From: Asaia bogorensis
Lineage (GTDB): Bacteria; Pseudomonadota; Alphaproteobacteria; Acetobacterales; Acetobacteraceae
Assembly: GCF_900465345.1 (NCBI RefSeq)
Contig: NZ_UEGO01000012.1
Coordinates: 186,001 to 250,000 of the forward strand
Direction of reading: 5' to 3'
Length of the DNA: 64,000 bases
Shown here: positions 35,939 through 45,748 of the stretch, piece by piece
How the letters are laid out: each line of letters opens with the position of its first letter
How positions within the stretch are numbered: position 1 is the stretch's first letter
Position numbers and translations under genes: made by a program
Notes under the pieces: generated by a model
What the model saw: the letters and a program-made list of their open reading frames with translations, nothing else
The model's database searches: none
What the model was told of the DNA's origin: nothing

Positions 35939-36390
35939 TCTGCTTTCGTTTGCATTGCAAGGCGGGGCATGAATTCGAGGGCTGGTTCCCCGACGGTGCG
36001 GAGTTCGAGCGCCAGAAATCTCATAACCTTGTCTCCTGTCCGCAATGTGGTGTGAGTGCGGTTGAGAAAAGCCTAATGGCCCCGGCCATCGCGCGTCAGA
36101 GCACGAGCAAAGGTCATTCGGCGTCGCCTGTTCCCACGATGCACATCACGCAGCACGACCAGTTGAGAATGGTGCTCCATTCGCTGAGGCGTGAAGTCGA
36201 GGCGCAATGTGACGATGTGGGTGACCGGTTTGCCGAAGAGGCGCTGAGGCGTCATGATGAACGCTACAATGAGAACAGCCAGACCGGTCGTGGCATTTAC
36301 GGCACGATGAGCGACTCTGACAGGGAAAGGCTTGAAGATGAAGGCGTGGATTTTTCCCCGATACCCTGGCTTGACCAAACAGAGTCGTAA
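35935..36390 (+). CDS. DUF1178 family protein
   Basis: A 151-residue protein with the DUF1178 pattern: MICFRLHCKAGHEFEGWF at the start, then SCPQCGV, so the cysteines and His could form a small zinc site. A long helical middle follows, and the C-terminus RLEDEGVDFSPIPWL is the most conserved part of the family. Function unknown. It is translationally coupled to grxC by ATGA. Conservation next to glutaredoxin hints at a redox or quality-control role, which is inference only. Confidence 0.87.
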   Translation: MICFRLHCKAGHEFEGWFPDGAEFERQKSHNLVSCPQCGVSAVEKSLMAPAIARQSTSKGHSASPVPTMHITQHDQLRMVLHSLRREVEAQCDDVGDRFAEEALRRHDERYNENSQTGRGIYGTMSDSDRERLEDEGVDFSPIPWLDQTES

Positions 36391-36400
36391 GAGCGCCGGG

Positions 36401-36898
36401 GTGCTGCGTGCCACAGGCCCCAGGCGAGGCGGCTGCTTTATCCCGCGTGCAGCTGCCATGCTCGCGGCCCTTGCCGTCATGCTCCTCGCGAGCGAGCCGG
36501 GGCAGGCACAGACACGCGGTAATCCACCTGCTCCCGAGGAGGGATTGTGGCTTGCGCAGGATCACGATGGCGTGTTCCTGATCGGTCATTGCGGCGATAC
36601 GCTCTGCGGCAGGCTGATCGGTATGCAGTATGACGGCCCTGTTCCCAAGGATGTGTGGGGACGTTCACAATGTGGGCTGGTCATGCTGACCGATTTCCGA
36701 TTAATCAGTGATGAGAACGTGTGGCGGGGGCATATCCTCGACCCGGAGACAGGGCGTACCTACGACGCCCGTATCCATGCCGAATCACCCGAGGTGCTGA
36801 AGCTGCGCGGTTTCATTCTGGGTATCCCCCTTTTCGGCAAGACGCAGACATGGACCCGTTATCGCGGCAAGATCGGTCCTGAATGCAAACTGCCTTGA
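36401..36898 (+). CDS. Secreted DUF2147 protein
   Basis: About 165 residues. The N-terminus (Arg-rich, then AAAMLAALAVMLLA and a likely cleavage after GQAQ) is a signal peptide. The mature part has the DUF2147 features: EGLWLAQDHDGVFLIGHCG, LCGRLIGM, IYDPETGRTYDA-like LDPETGRTYDA, and LKLRGFILGIPLFGKTQTWTR. The fold is a lipocalin-like periplasmic barrel of unknown role. GTG 36401 starts just after the DUF1178 stop. ATGs at 36332 or 36338 would overlap that gene by over 50 bases, and ATG 36458 would give a very short signal peptide. Confidence 0.8.
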   Translation: MLRATGPRRGGCFIPRAAAMLAALAVMLLASEPGQAQTRGNPPAPEEGLWLAQDHDGVFLIGHCGDTLCGRLIGMQYDGPVPKDVWGRSQCGLVMLTDFRLISDENVWRGHILDPETGRTYDARIHAESPEVLKLRGFILGIPLFGKTQTWTRYRGKIGPECKLP

Positions 36899-36933
36899 GC
36901 CGAATGGTCGCTTGAGGAGCTTGAGAGCATAAC

Positions 36934-38196
36934 ATGAAGACGACGATTTCCCGCCGCAGCTTTGCGTTGGGTACCCTTGGCCTGCTGGGTTGCGGCACGG
37001 CCATGGCGCAGGATGCTGCAGATCAGGCCCCGGCTGCGCCGCCACCCCCGCCCAAGGCGGTCTCCAAGACCATCTGTTTTGTCGGGGGGTATACCAAGCA
37101 TGCACCCCCGGGTGGTGCCGGTAATGGTGAGGGTATTGCCGTTTTCGAAATGGACCGTCAGAGCGGCGTCCTGACGCCTGTCACGACCTTTACCGATATC
37201 GCCAGCCCGTCCTTCATCACGCTGTCGCATGACAAGCGCTTTCTGTATGCGCTAAGCGAAATCGACGATTTCAACAAGGATGGCGACGGCTCGGTGACCG
37301 CTTTTGCGGTGGATCGCAAGACCGGCTCGCTCAAGAAGCTCAACGCCGTCAGCTCCGGCGGGGCTGTGCCTGCGCATCTGAGTGTGCATCATTCAGGGCG
37401 TTATGTTCTCGTAGCCAACTACATGGGGGGCTCTGTGGCTGTGCTGCCCATCCGGCCAGACGGGTCGCTCGGTCCGGCGACGGATGTCGTGCACAATACC
37501 GGGCCACGCCAGCCTGAGCGTGCGGCAGACAACCCCCAGGGAAATTTCGCGGTATCCGATCACTCAGGGTCGCATCCGCACATGATCCAGAGCGATCCGA
37601 GCGGCAAGTTCGTGATTGCGGATGATGCCGGTCTTGATCGCGTCTATGTCTGGACGCTCAATTTGCAAACAGGCAAGCTGGTCCCGGCCAAGACGCCTTA
37701 TTACGACATGACGCCAGGCAGCGCGCCACGTCATTTCCAGTTCAATCGCTCCGGCAAGCTCATGTACAATCTGTGTGAGCAGGATTCAAAAATTGTCGTC
37801 AGTGCTTTTGACCCGCAGACAGGGGCGATCAACAATCTGCAATCGGTCAGCACCGTCACATCGCATTTCCGTGGCAGCACGCTTGCAGCTGAAATCCTGA
37901 TTTCGGCTGATGACCGCTTTGTCTATGCCTCGAACCGTCTGGGTGATTCCCTTGCCGTGTTCAAGGTGGGTGATGATGGCACCCTGACCCTGCAGGATGA
38001 GGCCTGGATGCATGCCGATTACGGTCGCGCCATGATGTTTGACCCGTCGGGTAGCTTCCTGTTCTGTGCCAACCAGCGCAGCGATGCCGTGACGTCATTC
38101 AGGATCGACAAGGCGAGCGGACAGCTCGGCTTTACCGAAAACTTTACCCCGGTCGGAAGCCCCACCACTTTCGCCTTCATGGATACGGAAGTCTGA
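36934..38196 (+). CDS. Tat-exported lactonase-family beta-propeller (6-phosphogluconolactonase-like)
   Basis: A 420-residue protein. The N-terminus ISRRSFALGTLGLLGCG carries a twin-arginine motif and hydrophobic core, with a Pro/Ala linker (about 31-45) after cleavage near AMAQ. The rest is the YbhE/Pgl seven-bladed propeller (lactonase family, about 48-415), with repeats of GxL.......FxxxSPSFxxLS-like blades and the SHPHMIQSDPSGKFV stretch. Cytoplasmic relatives hydrolyse 6-phosphogluconolactone. Export suggests a periplasmic lactone substrate such as glucono-delta-lactone, made by membrane glucose dehydrogenase in acetic acid bacteria. That substrate is inference. It follows the DUF2147 gene by 35 bases. 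Confidence 0.85.
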   Translation: MKTTISRRSFALGTLGLLGCGTAMAQDAADQAPAAPPPPPKAVSKTICFVGGYTKHAPPGGAGNGEGIAVFEMDRQSGVLTPVTTFTDIASPSFITLSHDKRFLYALSEIDDFNKDGDGSVTAFAVDRKTGSLKKLNAVSSGGAVPAHLSVHHSGRYVLVANYMGGSVAVLPIRPDGSLGPATDVVHNTGPRQPERAADNPQGNFAVSDHSGSHPHMIQSDPSGKFVIADDAGLDRVYVWTLNLQTGKLVPAKTPYYDMTPGSAPRHFQFNRSGKLMYNLCEQDSKIVVSAFDPQTGAINNLQSVSTVTSHFRGSTLAAEILISADDRFVYASNRLGDSLAVFKVGDDGTLTLQDEAWMHADYGRAMMFDPSGSFLFCANQRSDAVTSFRIDKASGQLGFTENFTPVGSPTTFAFMDTEV

Positions 38197-38420
38197 TCCA
38201 AACCGGCGGATGCAGAGTTTCTCTGCCCTCGGACCAGAGAGGGGCCGGGGCGGAGATGAGGGGGCGCTCGCGGGCGAAGCGCCTTTGGCTGCCACAGGGC
38301 TGATAAAGCCTCGTTCAGACGCTTGAAAGTTACGGCACCGATGAATTTCGTGCCTTTCTGGCCTGCCGTACCTCCGGCTTGGGTCCGGGGTACGACACGC
38401 CCACTCAACAGGGCGAAGAG

Positions 38421-38444
38421 CCTGACAGCCTATAATCTGTCAGG
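38421..38444. terminator. Hairpin at the 3' end of ubiG
   Basis: CCTGACAG and CTGTCAGG (8 bp, 8-base loop) sit nine bases past the ubiG stop, between convergent ubiG and the lactonase gene. U-tracts are poor on both sides, so termination is only probable. Confidence 0.45.
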
Positions 38445-38453
38445 CCTTTGCTA

Positions 38454-39203
38454 TCAGTCTCGTACGAACATCGTGATATAGTTGATGCTCGTGTCGCGCG
38501 TGATGCGCCAGTGCATCGGCCGGTAGCTCATTCCGGCAACATCGATCATGCGCATGCCAACGGCGCGACCCATTTTGTGTAGTTCCTCGGGCTTGATGAA
38601 TTTCTGCCAGTCATGCGTACCGACAGGCAGCAGGCGGGCAATATATTCGGCACCGATCTTCGCGACAGCCAGCGACAGTAGCGTGCGGTTGAGTGTTGAT
38701 ACCGCAACAAGGCCACCCGGCTTGGTCAGCGAATGGAGCAGCGCTAGGAATTCCTGTGGGTCATTGACATGCTCGATCACCTCCAGTGCAGAGATGGCAT
38801 CGAAGCTCTGCCCTTCGCGGACAAGCGTCTCAGCACTGCCGTTGCGATAGATCAGAGGGCCAGCATCGTCCGGCAAGGGATGATCTGCCAGATGGGCCTG
38901 CGCCGCACGTATGCCTTCGGGCGAGGCGTCGAGGCCCAGAACGTCATGGCCCATACGGGCATAGGCCTCGCTCGCAAGTCCGGCTCCGCAGCCGATATCG
39001 AGAAGGGAGAGCCTGCCGCCACGCAATCCTTGCAGGCGTTTGAGATGCGCATTGACCCATTCGGTACGCATGGGGTTCATGTCGTGCAGGGGCTTCATGG
39101 GCCCCTTCGGGTCCCACCAGGTCGCGGCAAGCTGGTCGAAATGGGCGATCTCGCGATCTGAGACGGAAGAGGCTGCGTGATCCGGCATGTTGTTTCCAGG
39201 CAT
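38454..39203 (-). CDS. ubiG: Ubiquinone O-methyltransferase
   Basis: A 249-residue UbiG: FDQLAATWWDPKGPMKPLH is the family's N-terminal signature, LDIGCGAG the SAM-binding motif I, and ALEVIEHVNDP motif II. The C-terminal HDWQKFIKPEEL is also typical. It carries out both O-methylations in ubiquinone synthesis. The start is set at ATG 39203 or possibly 39188, since the longer frame to 39398 would cross the divergent lysC start. Neither has a strong ribosome site. ubiG-lysC divergence is a conserved alphaproteobacterial neighbourhood. Confidence 0.92.
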   Translation of the reverse strand: MPGNNMPDHAASSVSDREIAHFDQLAATWWDPKGPMKPLHDMNPMRTEWVNAHLKRLQGLRGGRLSLLDIGCGAGLASEAYARMGHDVLGLDASPEGIRAAQAHLADHPLPDDAGPLIYRNGSAETLVREGQSFDAISALEVIEHVNDPQEFLALLHSLTKPGGLVAVSTLNRTLLSLAVAKIGAEYIARLLPVGTHDWQKFIKPEELHKMGRAVGMRMIDVAGMSYRPMHWRITRDTSINYITMFVRD

Positions 39204-39360
39204 ACAGAAATGGGTCCGTTGTTCCAGAGTATCTGGACGGCGCGATCTGGACTTAGTATGTGACCCGCCTTTCCTTGCGCAACATCGCAGGCTGGAAAAT
39301 CCGTTCCCGGCACGCTGTGATTGAACGCTTTCTGCTACGTACGGAGCCAGGTGCACAATT

Positions 39361-40608
39361 ATGACGTCTTCAGACCAGTGCCCAACCCGGATCGTCATGA
39401 AGTTCGGCGGAACCTCAGTGGCCGATCTCGATCGTATTCGCGCGGTGGCCGAGCGTGTGCGTAAGGAACGGGGAAAAGGCCATCAGGTTGCCGTCGTGGT
39501 TTCGGCCATGGCTGGCGTGACCAATCAGATGGTCGGGTATGTCAGTGCGCTCGATCCCATGGCCGACGCACGCGAATATGATGCTGTGGTGGCCAGTGGC
39601 GAGCAGGTCACGAGCGGGCTGACAGCCATCGCGCTACAGGCGCTCGGTGTGCCAGCACGGTCGTGGCAGGGCTGGCAGATTCCGTTCCGTACTGACGATG
39701 CCCACGGCAAGGCGCGTATTGGCGATGTTGAAGGCGCTGCGCTGATTGCCTGCATGGAGCAGGGCGAAGTGCCGGTCATTGCCGGGTTCCAGGGCGTCGC
39801 GCCGGGAGAGCGGATCAGCACGCTGGGTCGTGGTGGCTCTGACACCTCGGCGGTGGCTGTGGCGGCTGCCATCAAGGCCGATCGCTGTGATATCTATACC
39901 GATGTCGATGGTATCTACACCACCGACCCGCGTATCGTGAAAAAGGCCAAGAAGCTGGATCGCATCACCTTTGAGGAGATGCTTGAGCTCGCTTCGGTAG
40001 GGGCCAAGGTACTCCAGACCCGCTCTGTCGGGCTGGCTATGAAAGAAAAAGTGCGCGTGCGCGTGTTGTCGAGTTTTGAACCCGAAACAGAGCTTTCGGG
40101 ATCGCTGGTGGTGGATGAGGACGAGATGATGGAAAAGGAACTGGTCACGGGGATCGCCTATTCTCTGGACGAGGCAAAGATCTCGGTGAGCCGAATCCCG
40201 GACCGTCCGGGTATCGCCGCTGCCATTTTCAGCCCGCTGACCGCGGCGCGGGTGAATGTGGACATGATCGTGCAGAGCGTCGGCTCTGACGGCTCGACCA
40301 ACATGACCTTCACCGTGCCCAAGGGTGATCAGGCGCGCGCGCTCGCCGCACTTGAGGCCGCACGGGCCGACATCCAGTATGGCGAGATCCATACAGCCAA
40401 TGACGTGGTCAAGATCAGCGTTGTGGGCATCGGCATGCGCTCACATTCGGGTATGGCCAGCACGATGTTCCAGACCCTCGCGGATCGCGGGATCAACGTG
40501 CAGGTCATCTCCACCAGCGAAATCAAGATCTCTGTGCTGATTGACGCCGAATATATGGAACTCGCCATGCGCGCACTGCACACGGCCTATGGTCTGGACG
40601 GGGAATGA
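39361..40608 (+). CDS. lysC: Aspartate kinase
   Basis: A 415-residue monofunctional aspartokinase. The kinase N-terminus KFGGTSVAD, FQGVAPGERISTLGRGGSDT and YTDVDGIYTTDPR are intact. Two C-terminal ACT domains (about 265-335 and 345-410) imply feedback by lysine and/or threonine. It phosphorylates aspartate, opening lysine, methionine and threonine synthesis, and links to dapA and metC elsewhere in the window. Its stop overlaps the next gene as ATGA. Confidence 0.95.
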   Translation: MTSSDQCPTRIVMKFGGTSVADLDRIRAVAERVRKERGKGHQVAVVVSAMAGVTNQMVGYVSALDPMADAREYDAVVASGEQVTSGLTAIALQALGVPARSWQGWQIPFRTDDAHGKARIGDVEGAALIACMEQGEVPVIAGFQGVAPGERISTLGRGGSDTSAVAVAAAIKADRCDIYTDVDGIYTTDPRIVKKAKKLDRITFEEMLELASVGAKVLQTRSVGLAMKEKVRVRVLSSFEPETELSGSLVVDEDEMMEKELVTGIAYSLDEAKISVSRIPDRPGIAAAIFSPLTAARVNVDMIVQSVGSDGSTNMTFTVPKGDQARALAALEAARADIQYGEIHTANDVVKISVVGIGMRSHSGMASTMFQTLADRGINVQVISTSEIKISVLIDAEYMELAMRALHTAYGLDGE

Positions 40609-41693
40609 GCATGACCGACACCAGCATCGATCCAGTCCGCCAGAAGGCTCGCGCCACGCTTGACCGGCTTTGGGCCCCGGGTTGCCAGTTCCTCGGCACG
40701 CCAACCGCCATTCTGGGCGGTGCGATGTCCTGGGTGAGTGAGCGCAATCTCGTTTCGGCTATTTCCAATGCTGGCGGGTTTGGCGTGATTGCCTGCGGGG
40801 CCATGACGCCCGACCGTCTGGCCGAGGAAATTGCGGCCACGCAGGCTCTGACAGACAAGCCGTTTGGTGTGAACCTCATCACGATGCACCCCGAGCTCGA
40901 TAAGCTGGTCGATGTCTGCATCGCAGCGAAGGTCGGTCATGTCGTGCTGGCTGGTGGCGTACCGAGCGGGGCCACCATCAAGCAGGTGCGGGATGGTGGT
41001 GCACGGGCAATCGGTTTTGCGCCGGCTCTGGCGCTGGGTAAGCGTTTGGTCAAGCAGGGGATCGAGGCGCTGGTCATTGAGGGTTCAGAGGCGGGCGGTC
41101 ATGTCGGGCCGGTGTCCCTGAATGTTCTGGCTCAGGAGATCCTACCCCATATCCAAGACGTGCCTGTTTTCGTCGCAGGTGGCCTGGCGCGCGGGGATGC
41201 CGTTCTGGGTTATCTGGAGCAAGGCGCATCCGGTGCGCAGCTGGGCACGCTTTTTGCCGCCAGCAGCGAGAGCATCGCGCATGAGGCCTTCAAGAAAGCC
41301 TTTGTGCGAGCGGCGGCACGTGATGCCGTAACATCCAACCAGATTGACGAACGCTTCCCGGTCATTCCGGTGCGCGGGCTGAATAATGCTGGCACGCGCC
41401 GTTTCATGGCCCATCAGGCGGCGACGCTGAGCCGCTTCACCTCGGGCGAACTGACCAAGGAAGAAGCCCAGCTCGAAATCGAGCATTTCTGGGCTGGCGC
41501 ACTGCGCCGCGCCGTGATCGAGGGGGATGTGGAGGAAGGCTCGGTGATGGCCGGTCAGTCCGTTGGCATGGTCAAGGCCATTCGCCCGGTTGCCGAGATC
41601 CTGCATGATCTGGTTGAGCAGGCGGTCGACGCGCTGGTTGCAAGAGACGCCCGTACAGGGCATCCTGCACCCTCAGAGTTTGCAGTCGGGTAA
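40605..41693 (+). CDS. Nitronate monooxygenase family flavoprotein
   Basis: A 362-residue 2-nitropropane-dioxygenase-like TIM barrel. PTAILGGAMSWVSERNLVSA and SNAGGFGVIACGAM form the N-terminal FMN-binding region, EGSEAGGHVGP is the phosphate-binding family hallmark, and FVAGGLARGDAV the later FMN loop. Relatives oxidise nitronates, but many are enoyl-ACP reductases (FabK) or have unknown substrates. It is translationally coupled to lysC (ATGA), an unexpected functional pair, and is followed two bases later by the RodZ-like gene. Confidence 0.85.
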   Translation: MSMTDTSIDPVRQKARATLDRLWAPGCQFLGTPTAILGGAMSWVSERNLVSAISNAGGFGVIACGAMTPDRLAEEIAATQALTDKPFGVNLITMHPELDKLVDVCIAAKVGHVVLAGGVPSGATIKQVRDGGARAIGFAPALALGKRLVKQGIEALVIEGSEAGGHVGPVSLNVLAQEILPHIQDVPVFVAGGLARGDAVLGYLEQGASGAQLGTLFAASSESIAHEAFKKAFVRAAARDAVTSNQIDERFPVIPVRGLNNAGTRRFMAHQAATLSRFTSGELTKEEAQLEIEHFWAGALRRAVIEGDVEEGSVMAGQSVGMVKAIRPVAEILHDLVEQAVDALVARDARTGHPAPSEFAVG

Positions 41694-41695
41694 TC

Positions 41696-43078
41696 ATGCC
41701 AGATAAGACCACAGACCGTATTCCCGGATGGCAGGGTAGCGCGGGTGAGGGTGCACGCGGCGTCGGGCTCGATCTGCGTGCCCGCCGTGAGGAACTCGGA
41801 TGGGCTCTGCCTGACGTAGCCGGGTGGTTGCGTATCCGCGAGAGTTATCTGCTGGCCCTTGAGGAAGGGAACATGGCGGTATTCCCGGGCAGCGCCTACG
41901 CCCTGGGCTTTCTGCGGACCTACGCCCAGGCCGTGGGCATGGACCCCGATCAGGCCGTCGCACGGTTTCGCCACGACACCCGCGGTGCCTTCGACCGCAA
42001 GACCGAACTGAGTTTCCCCGAGCCAGTCTCGGAGCGCGGGGTGCCTGTGGGTCTCTGGGTGGGGGCAGGGCTGGCCGTTCTGGTCGGCACCTATATCGGC
42101 TATTATCATTTCTTTGGTTCGGAGCCCGCGCCGGCGCACCAGATGCCACCTGTGGCAGAGATCATGCCCGGTGTGACGCAGCATGGTACGACGTCGCCGC
42201 AGATCGCAGCGGTCATGCCAGAGCAGGGGCTTGCGCCATCACCCCAGACTTCGTCATCCCAGGTGACAGGCGCTGCGCCAACAGCATCTTCAGCCGCGAC
42301 GTCGCAACCGCCCGTCGGTACTGGTGTACAGCAGGGGGTAAACGGCCAGACCCCTGTTGCCAACGTGACCATGACCGGTCAAGTGCCGTCCGCCTCGGGC
42401 GCCGAGACGCAGCCCGCTTCGACTGCTCCCGCTCCCATGCCGGGCCAGATCGGCTCTGGGTCGAACGCAAGCCCCCAGACCGCACCTGATCAAGGCACGA
42501 CAGGGCATGGTAACCCGACGCAGAACGCTGCATCGACCGCAGTTCCTCTGCCAGGCGGTGCAACGGCGCCGAGTTCCGTCGTGGCTGCCAACATGATCGG
42601 GCTTCATGCCGCTGCGGACGCCTGGGTGTCGATACGTGACAGGAATGGTGCGACCGTTTTCAGCCGGGTTCTCAAATCCGGTGAAACCTGGCAGGGCCCT
42701 GCCGATGCCGGACCTTATCACATGACACTCGGCAATGCGGGTGGCCTTACGCTTTCGGCTGGTGATGTCACAACGTCGGCCCTTGGGCGTGTTGGGGCGG
42801 TGCGGCGTAATCTTGTCGTGACCGCCGATGCGATCCGTAATGGGCAGCTCGGGCAGGATAGCAGTGGCACTGCCGCGAGCGCTGCGCCTGTGGCCCCGGT
42901 AACGCACATTGATGCCAACGATGCCGGCAGTGCTCCGGCAGACTTGAAAAACACTGTCGCGACCCCAAAGGTTACGGCACCGGTGCATCGCGCGAGCCCG
43001 CCCGCCAGCACGTCGCATGAGTCGGAAACTGACCGCCTCAACGCACGACAACTGGAACAGACGGCGCAGCCGCGTTAA
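41696..43078 (+). CDS. RodZ-like helix-turn-helix membrane protein
   Basis: A 460-residue protein built like RodZ. A cytoplasmic HTH_25 domain (about 22-95, LDLRARREELGWALPDVA and GSAYALGFLRTYA) is followed by one membrane helix (about 117-140). Then comes a 160-residue periplasmic linker rich in Pro, Gln, Thr and Ala, and a C-terminal DUF4115 domain (about 295-380, DAWVSIRDRNGATVFSRVLK). RodZ connects MreB to the elongation machinery, but mreB is not nearby. The tail after 380 is again low-complexity. It follows the flavoprotein by two bases. Confidence 0.85.
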   Translation: MPDKTTDRIPGWQGSAGEGARGVGLDLRARREELGWALPDVAGWLRIRESYLLALEEGNMAVFPGSAYALGFLRTYAQAVGMDPDQAVARFRHDTRGAFDRKTELSFPEPVSERGVPVGLWVGAGLAVLVGTYIGYYHFFGSEPAPAHQMPPVAEIMPGVTQHGTTSPQIAAVMPEQGLAPSPQTSSSQVTGAAPTASSAATSQPPVGTGVQQGVNGQTPVANVTMTGQVPSASGAETQPASTAPAPMPGQIGSGSNASPQTAPDQGTTGHGNPTQNAASTAVPLPGGATAPSSVVAANMIGLHAAADAWVSIRDRNGATVFSRVLKSGETWQGPADAGPYHMTLGNAGGLTLSAGDVTTSALGRVGAVRRNLVVTADAIRNGQLGQDSSGTAASAAPVAPVTHIDANDAGSAPADLKNTVATPKVTAPVHRASPPASTSHESETDRLNARQLEQTAQPR

Positions 43079-43342
43079 AGCACCACCACCAATGCCTGTC
43101 GGGCGTGGGGTTCGCCTCTTTCCCGACGCGCATTGCTGCAGAAGACTATGGACGACTAACGAGGCCTGACGCCGCAAAAGGCGGATGGTGCTCACAGGAG
43201 ACGGGCAGAAGCCGATGCCTCAGGGCGTCTTGTTCTGGCCAACATGACACAGACACGGGGCTGCGCTCTGGAACAGGGTTCCGGCGAAGCCCCCGGTTGA
43301 CGCCGCCCAATGGGGTCCATCAACCGATACGGAGACGAGATT

Positions 43343-44497
43343 ATGAGCGGATATCGCCCTTACCAGTATATCGAACGTCGCAAGTCCCGTCAGATTCATG
43401 TTGGCAAGGTCGCTGTCGGCGGTGATGCGCCGATATCGGTCCAGACAATGACCAACACGCTCACATCGGACGCCAAGGCGACGATCGAGCAGATCCGTCT
43501 GTCGGAAATTGCCGGCGTGGACATTGTTCGTGTGTCGTGCCCCGATGAGGAGAGCACCGCCGCTCTGGCCGAGATCGTGCGTGAGGTGAACGTGCCGATC
43601 GTGGCAGATATTCACTTCCATTATAAGCGTGCGATTGAAGCAGCCAAGGCGGGCGCGGCCTGCCTGCGTATCAATCCGGGTAATATCGGTAGCGCAGAGC
43701 GTGTGCGTGAAGTCGTGAACGCCGCACGCGACTATGGCTGTTCCATCCGTATCGGCGTCAATGCCGGGTCGCTTGAGAAGCACCTTCTCGAGAAATACGG
43801 TGAGCCCAACCCCGACGCACTGGTCGAGAGCGCGCTCGAGCATGCCAAGATCCTTCAGGATCATGACTTTCATGAGTTCAAGATCAGCGTGAAGGCGTCT
43901 GATGTGTTCATGGCGGTTGCTGCCTATCAGCAGCTTGCCGAAGTCTGCGATCACCCGCTGCATATCGGCATCACGGAAGCCGGATCGAAGCGCGCTGGTA
44001 CCGTGAAATCTTCCATCGGTCTAGGCAATCTGCTCTGGGCGGGCGTGGGTGACACGATGCGCGTCTCGCTTTCTGCGCCTCCGGAAGAAGAAGTGCTTGT
44101 TGGCTGGGATATTCTCAAGTCGCTCGGCCTGCGTCATCGTGGTGTGAAAATCATTTCCTGCCCGTCCTGTGCGCGTCAGGGTTTCAACGTGGTCGAGACG
44201 GTGCAGACCCTCGAAGACCGCTTGCAGCACATCAAGACGCCTCTGACGCTCTCCATCATTGGCTGTGTCGTGAACGGTCCCGGTGAGGCGCTGATGACCG
44301 ATCTGGGCGTGACCGGTGGTGGCGCTGGCCGTCACATGGTCTATTCGGCGGGCAAGCAGGATCATCGCCTGAACGAGGGTCAGGACATGATCGAGCATAT
44401 CGTCGACCTCGTGGAAGAACGCGTGGCCAAGATCGAAGCTGAAAAGGCCGCGCAGGAAGAGGCCGAAAAGGCCGAGGCCGCGCTGGCGGGCGCCTGA
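43343..44497 (+). CDS. ispG: 4-hydroxy-3-methylbut-2-en-1-yl diphosphate synthase
   Basis: A 384-residue IspG/GcpE with [19 protein letters not shown] at the N-terminus, [12 protein letters not shown], and [10 protein letters not shown]. The 4Fe-4S ligands lie in [10 protein letters not shown] and the later [11 protein letters not shown]. It makes HMBPP in the MEP isoprenoid pathway. ATG 43343 has GGAG nine bases upstream, preferred over one 11 codons earlier. The last 25 residues are an Ala/Glu/Lys helix beyond the usual core. hisS follows after four bases. The 264 bases before it show no gene. Confidence 0.95.
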   Translation: MSGYRPYQYIERRKSRQIHVGKVAVGGDAPISVQTMTNTLTSDAKATIEQIRLSEIAGVDIVRVSCPDEESTAALAEIVREVNVPIVADIHFHYKRAIEAAKAGAACLRINPGNIGSAERVREVVNAARDYGCSIRIGVNAGSLEKHLLEKYGEPNPDALVESALEHAKILQDHDFHEFKISVKASDVFMAVAAYQQLAEVCDHPLHIGITEAGSKRAGTVKSSIGLGNLLWAGVGDTMRVSLSAPPEEEVLVGWDILKSLGLRHRGVKIISCPSCARQGFNVVETVQTLEDRLQHIKTPLTLSIIGCVVNGPGEALMTDLGVTGGGAGRHMVYSAGKQDHRLNEGQDMIEHIVDLVEERVAKIEAEKAAQEEAEKAEAALAGA

Positions 44498-44501
44498 GAT
44501 C

Positions 44502-45746
44502 ATGAGCCAGTTGCAGCCGGTTCGCGGCACGCATGACCTGATTGGTGATACCGCGCGCCGCCACGCCCATGTGGTGGATACGGCGCGTGAGATCACGCGT
44601 CGCTATGGCTACGAAGAGTGGTCGACGCCGATATTCGAGGATACGCGCGTGTTTTCCCGCACGCTTGGCGATACCTCGGATGTCGTCACCAAGGAAATGT
44701 ATACTTTTGAGGATCGCGGCGGCGACAGCCTGACCCTGCGCCCTGAAGGAACAGCGGCAATCTGCCGTGCCTTCGTGACCAATGGTCTGACGCAGGCCCT
44801 GCCGCAGCGCGTCTTTTATAACGGGCCGATGTTTCGCTATGAGCGCCCGCAGAAGGGGCGCTTCCGCCAGTTCCATCAGATAGGGGCCGAGCTTCTCGGC
44901 GCCACTGATCCGCTGATGGATGCCGAAACCATCGCTATGGCGCACGCCATACTCAAGGCGCTGGGTCTGGGCGATGCCGTGACGCTTGAAATCAATACGC
45001 TGGGTGATCTCAATAGCCGACAGGCCTGGCGTGAAGCCCTTGTGGCCTATTTCAAGGCTCATGAGAGCGCGCTTTCGGATGAGAGCCGCGCCCGCCTTGA
45101 AGCCAACCCGCTGCGTATTCTCGACAGCAAATCAGCGCAGGATCGGGCGCTTCTTGAAAATGCCCCGAAATTCGGCACCTATCTGAACGAGGCATCGCGG
45201 GTTTTCTGGGACGATCTGCGTCGCAAGCTCGATCTGTTTGGCGTCGGTTTTGTCGAGAACCCGCATATTGTGCGCGGACTCGATTATTACAGCCATACGG
45301 CGTTCGAGTTCGTCACCGATCGTCTGGGCGCGCAGGGCACTGTTCTGGCCGGCGGGCGCTATGAGGGGCTGGTCGCGCAGATGGGTGGTCCTGCCACGCC
45401 CGCTATCGGCTGGGCAGGCGGAATCGAACGTCTGGCGCTGCTGATCGAGGACGCCCCCGTACATCCGCGTCCTGTCGCGGTGCTCCCCACCGGTGAGGCG
45501 ACGCTTGCTGCCGCCATCACAGCCGCGCAAACTCTCCGCAATGCCGGTTTTGCTGCCGAGATCGAGACCCGTTCCTCGCTGAAAAAGCGCATGGAGCGTG
45601 TGGTCAAGTCTGGCGCGGCCCATATGGTATTGGTGGGTGAGGACGAGCTAGCACGTGGTGCCGTGACCGTGCGCGATCTGGGCAAGCGTGAACAGACCGA
45701 GATTGCGCTGGACGCCCTCGCGGATCATTTCCTGAAAGCACAGTAA
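44502..45746 (+). CDS. hisS: Histidyl-tRNA synthetase
   Basis: A 414-residue class II synthetase. QPVRGTHDL is the HisRS start; motif 2 is [20 protein letters not shown]; the histidine-specific loop is [11 protein letters not shown]; motif 3 is GWAGGIERL. The C-terminal anticodon-binding domain spans about 325-410. It charges tRNA-His. It lies between ispG (4 bases) and prfA (2 bases), so the three genes very likely form one transcript. Confidence 0.96.
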   Translation: MSQLQPVRGTHDLIGDTARRHAHVVDTAREITRRYGYEEWSTPIFEDTRVFSRTLGDTSDVVTKEMYTFEDRGGDSLTLRPEGTAAICRAFVTNGLTQALPQRVFYNGPMFRYERPQKGRFRQFHQIGAELLGATDPLMDAETIAMAHAILKALGLGDAVTLEINTLGDLNSRQAWREALVAYFKAHESALSDESRARLEANPLRILDSKSAQDRALLENAPKFGTYLNEASRVFWDDLRRKLDLFGVGFVENPHIVRGLDYYSHTAFEFVTDRLGAQGTVLAGGRYEGLVAQMGGPATPAIGWAGGIERLALLIEDAPVHPRPVAVLPTGEATLAAAITAAQTLRNAGFAAEIETRSSLKKRMERVVKSGAAHMVLVGEDELARGAVTVRDLGKREQTEIALDALADHFLKAQ

Positions 45747-45748
45747 TC

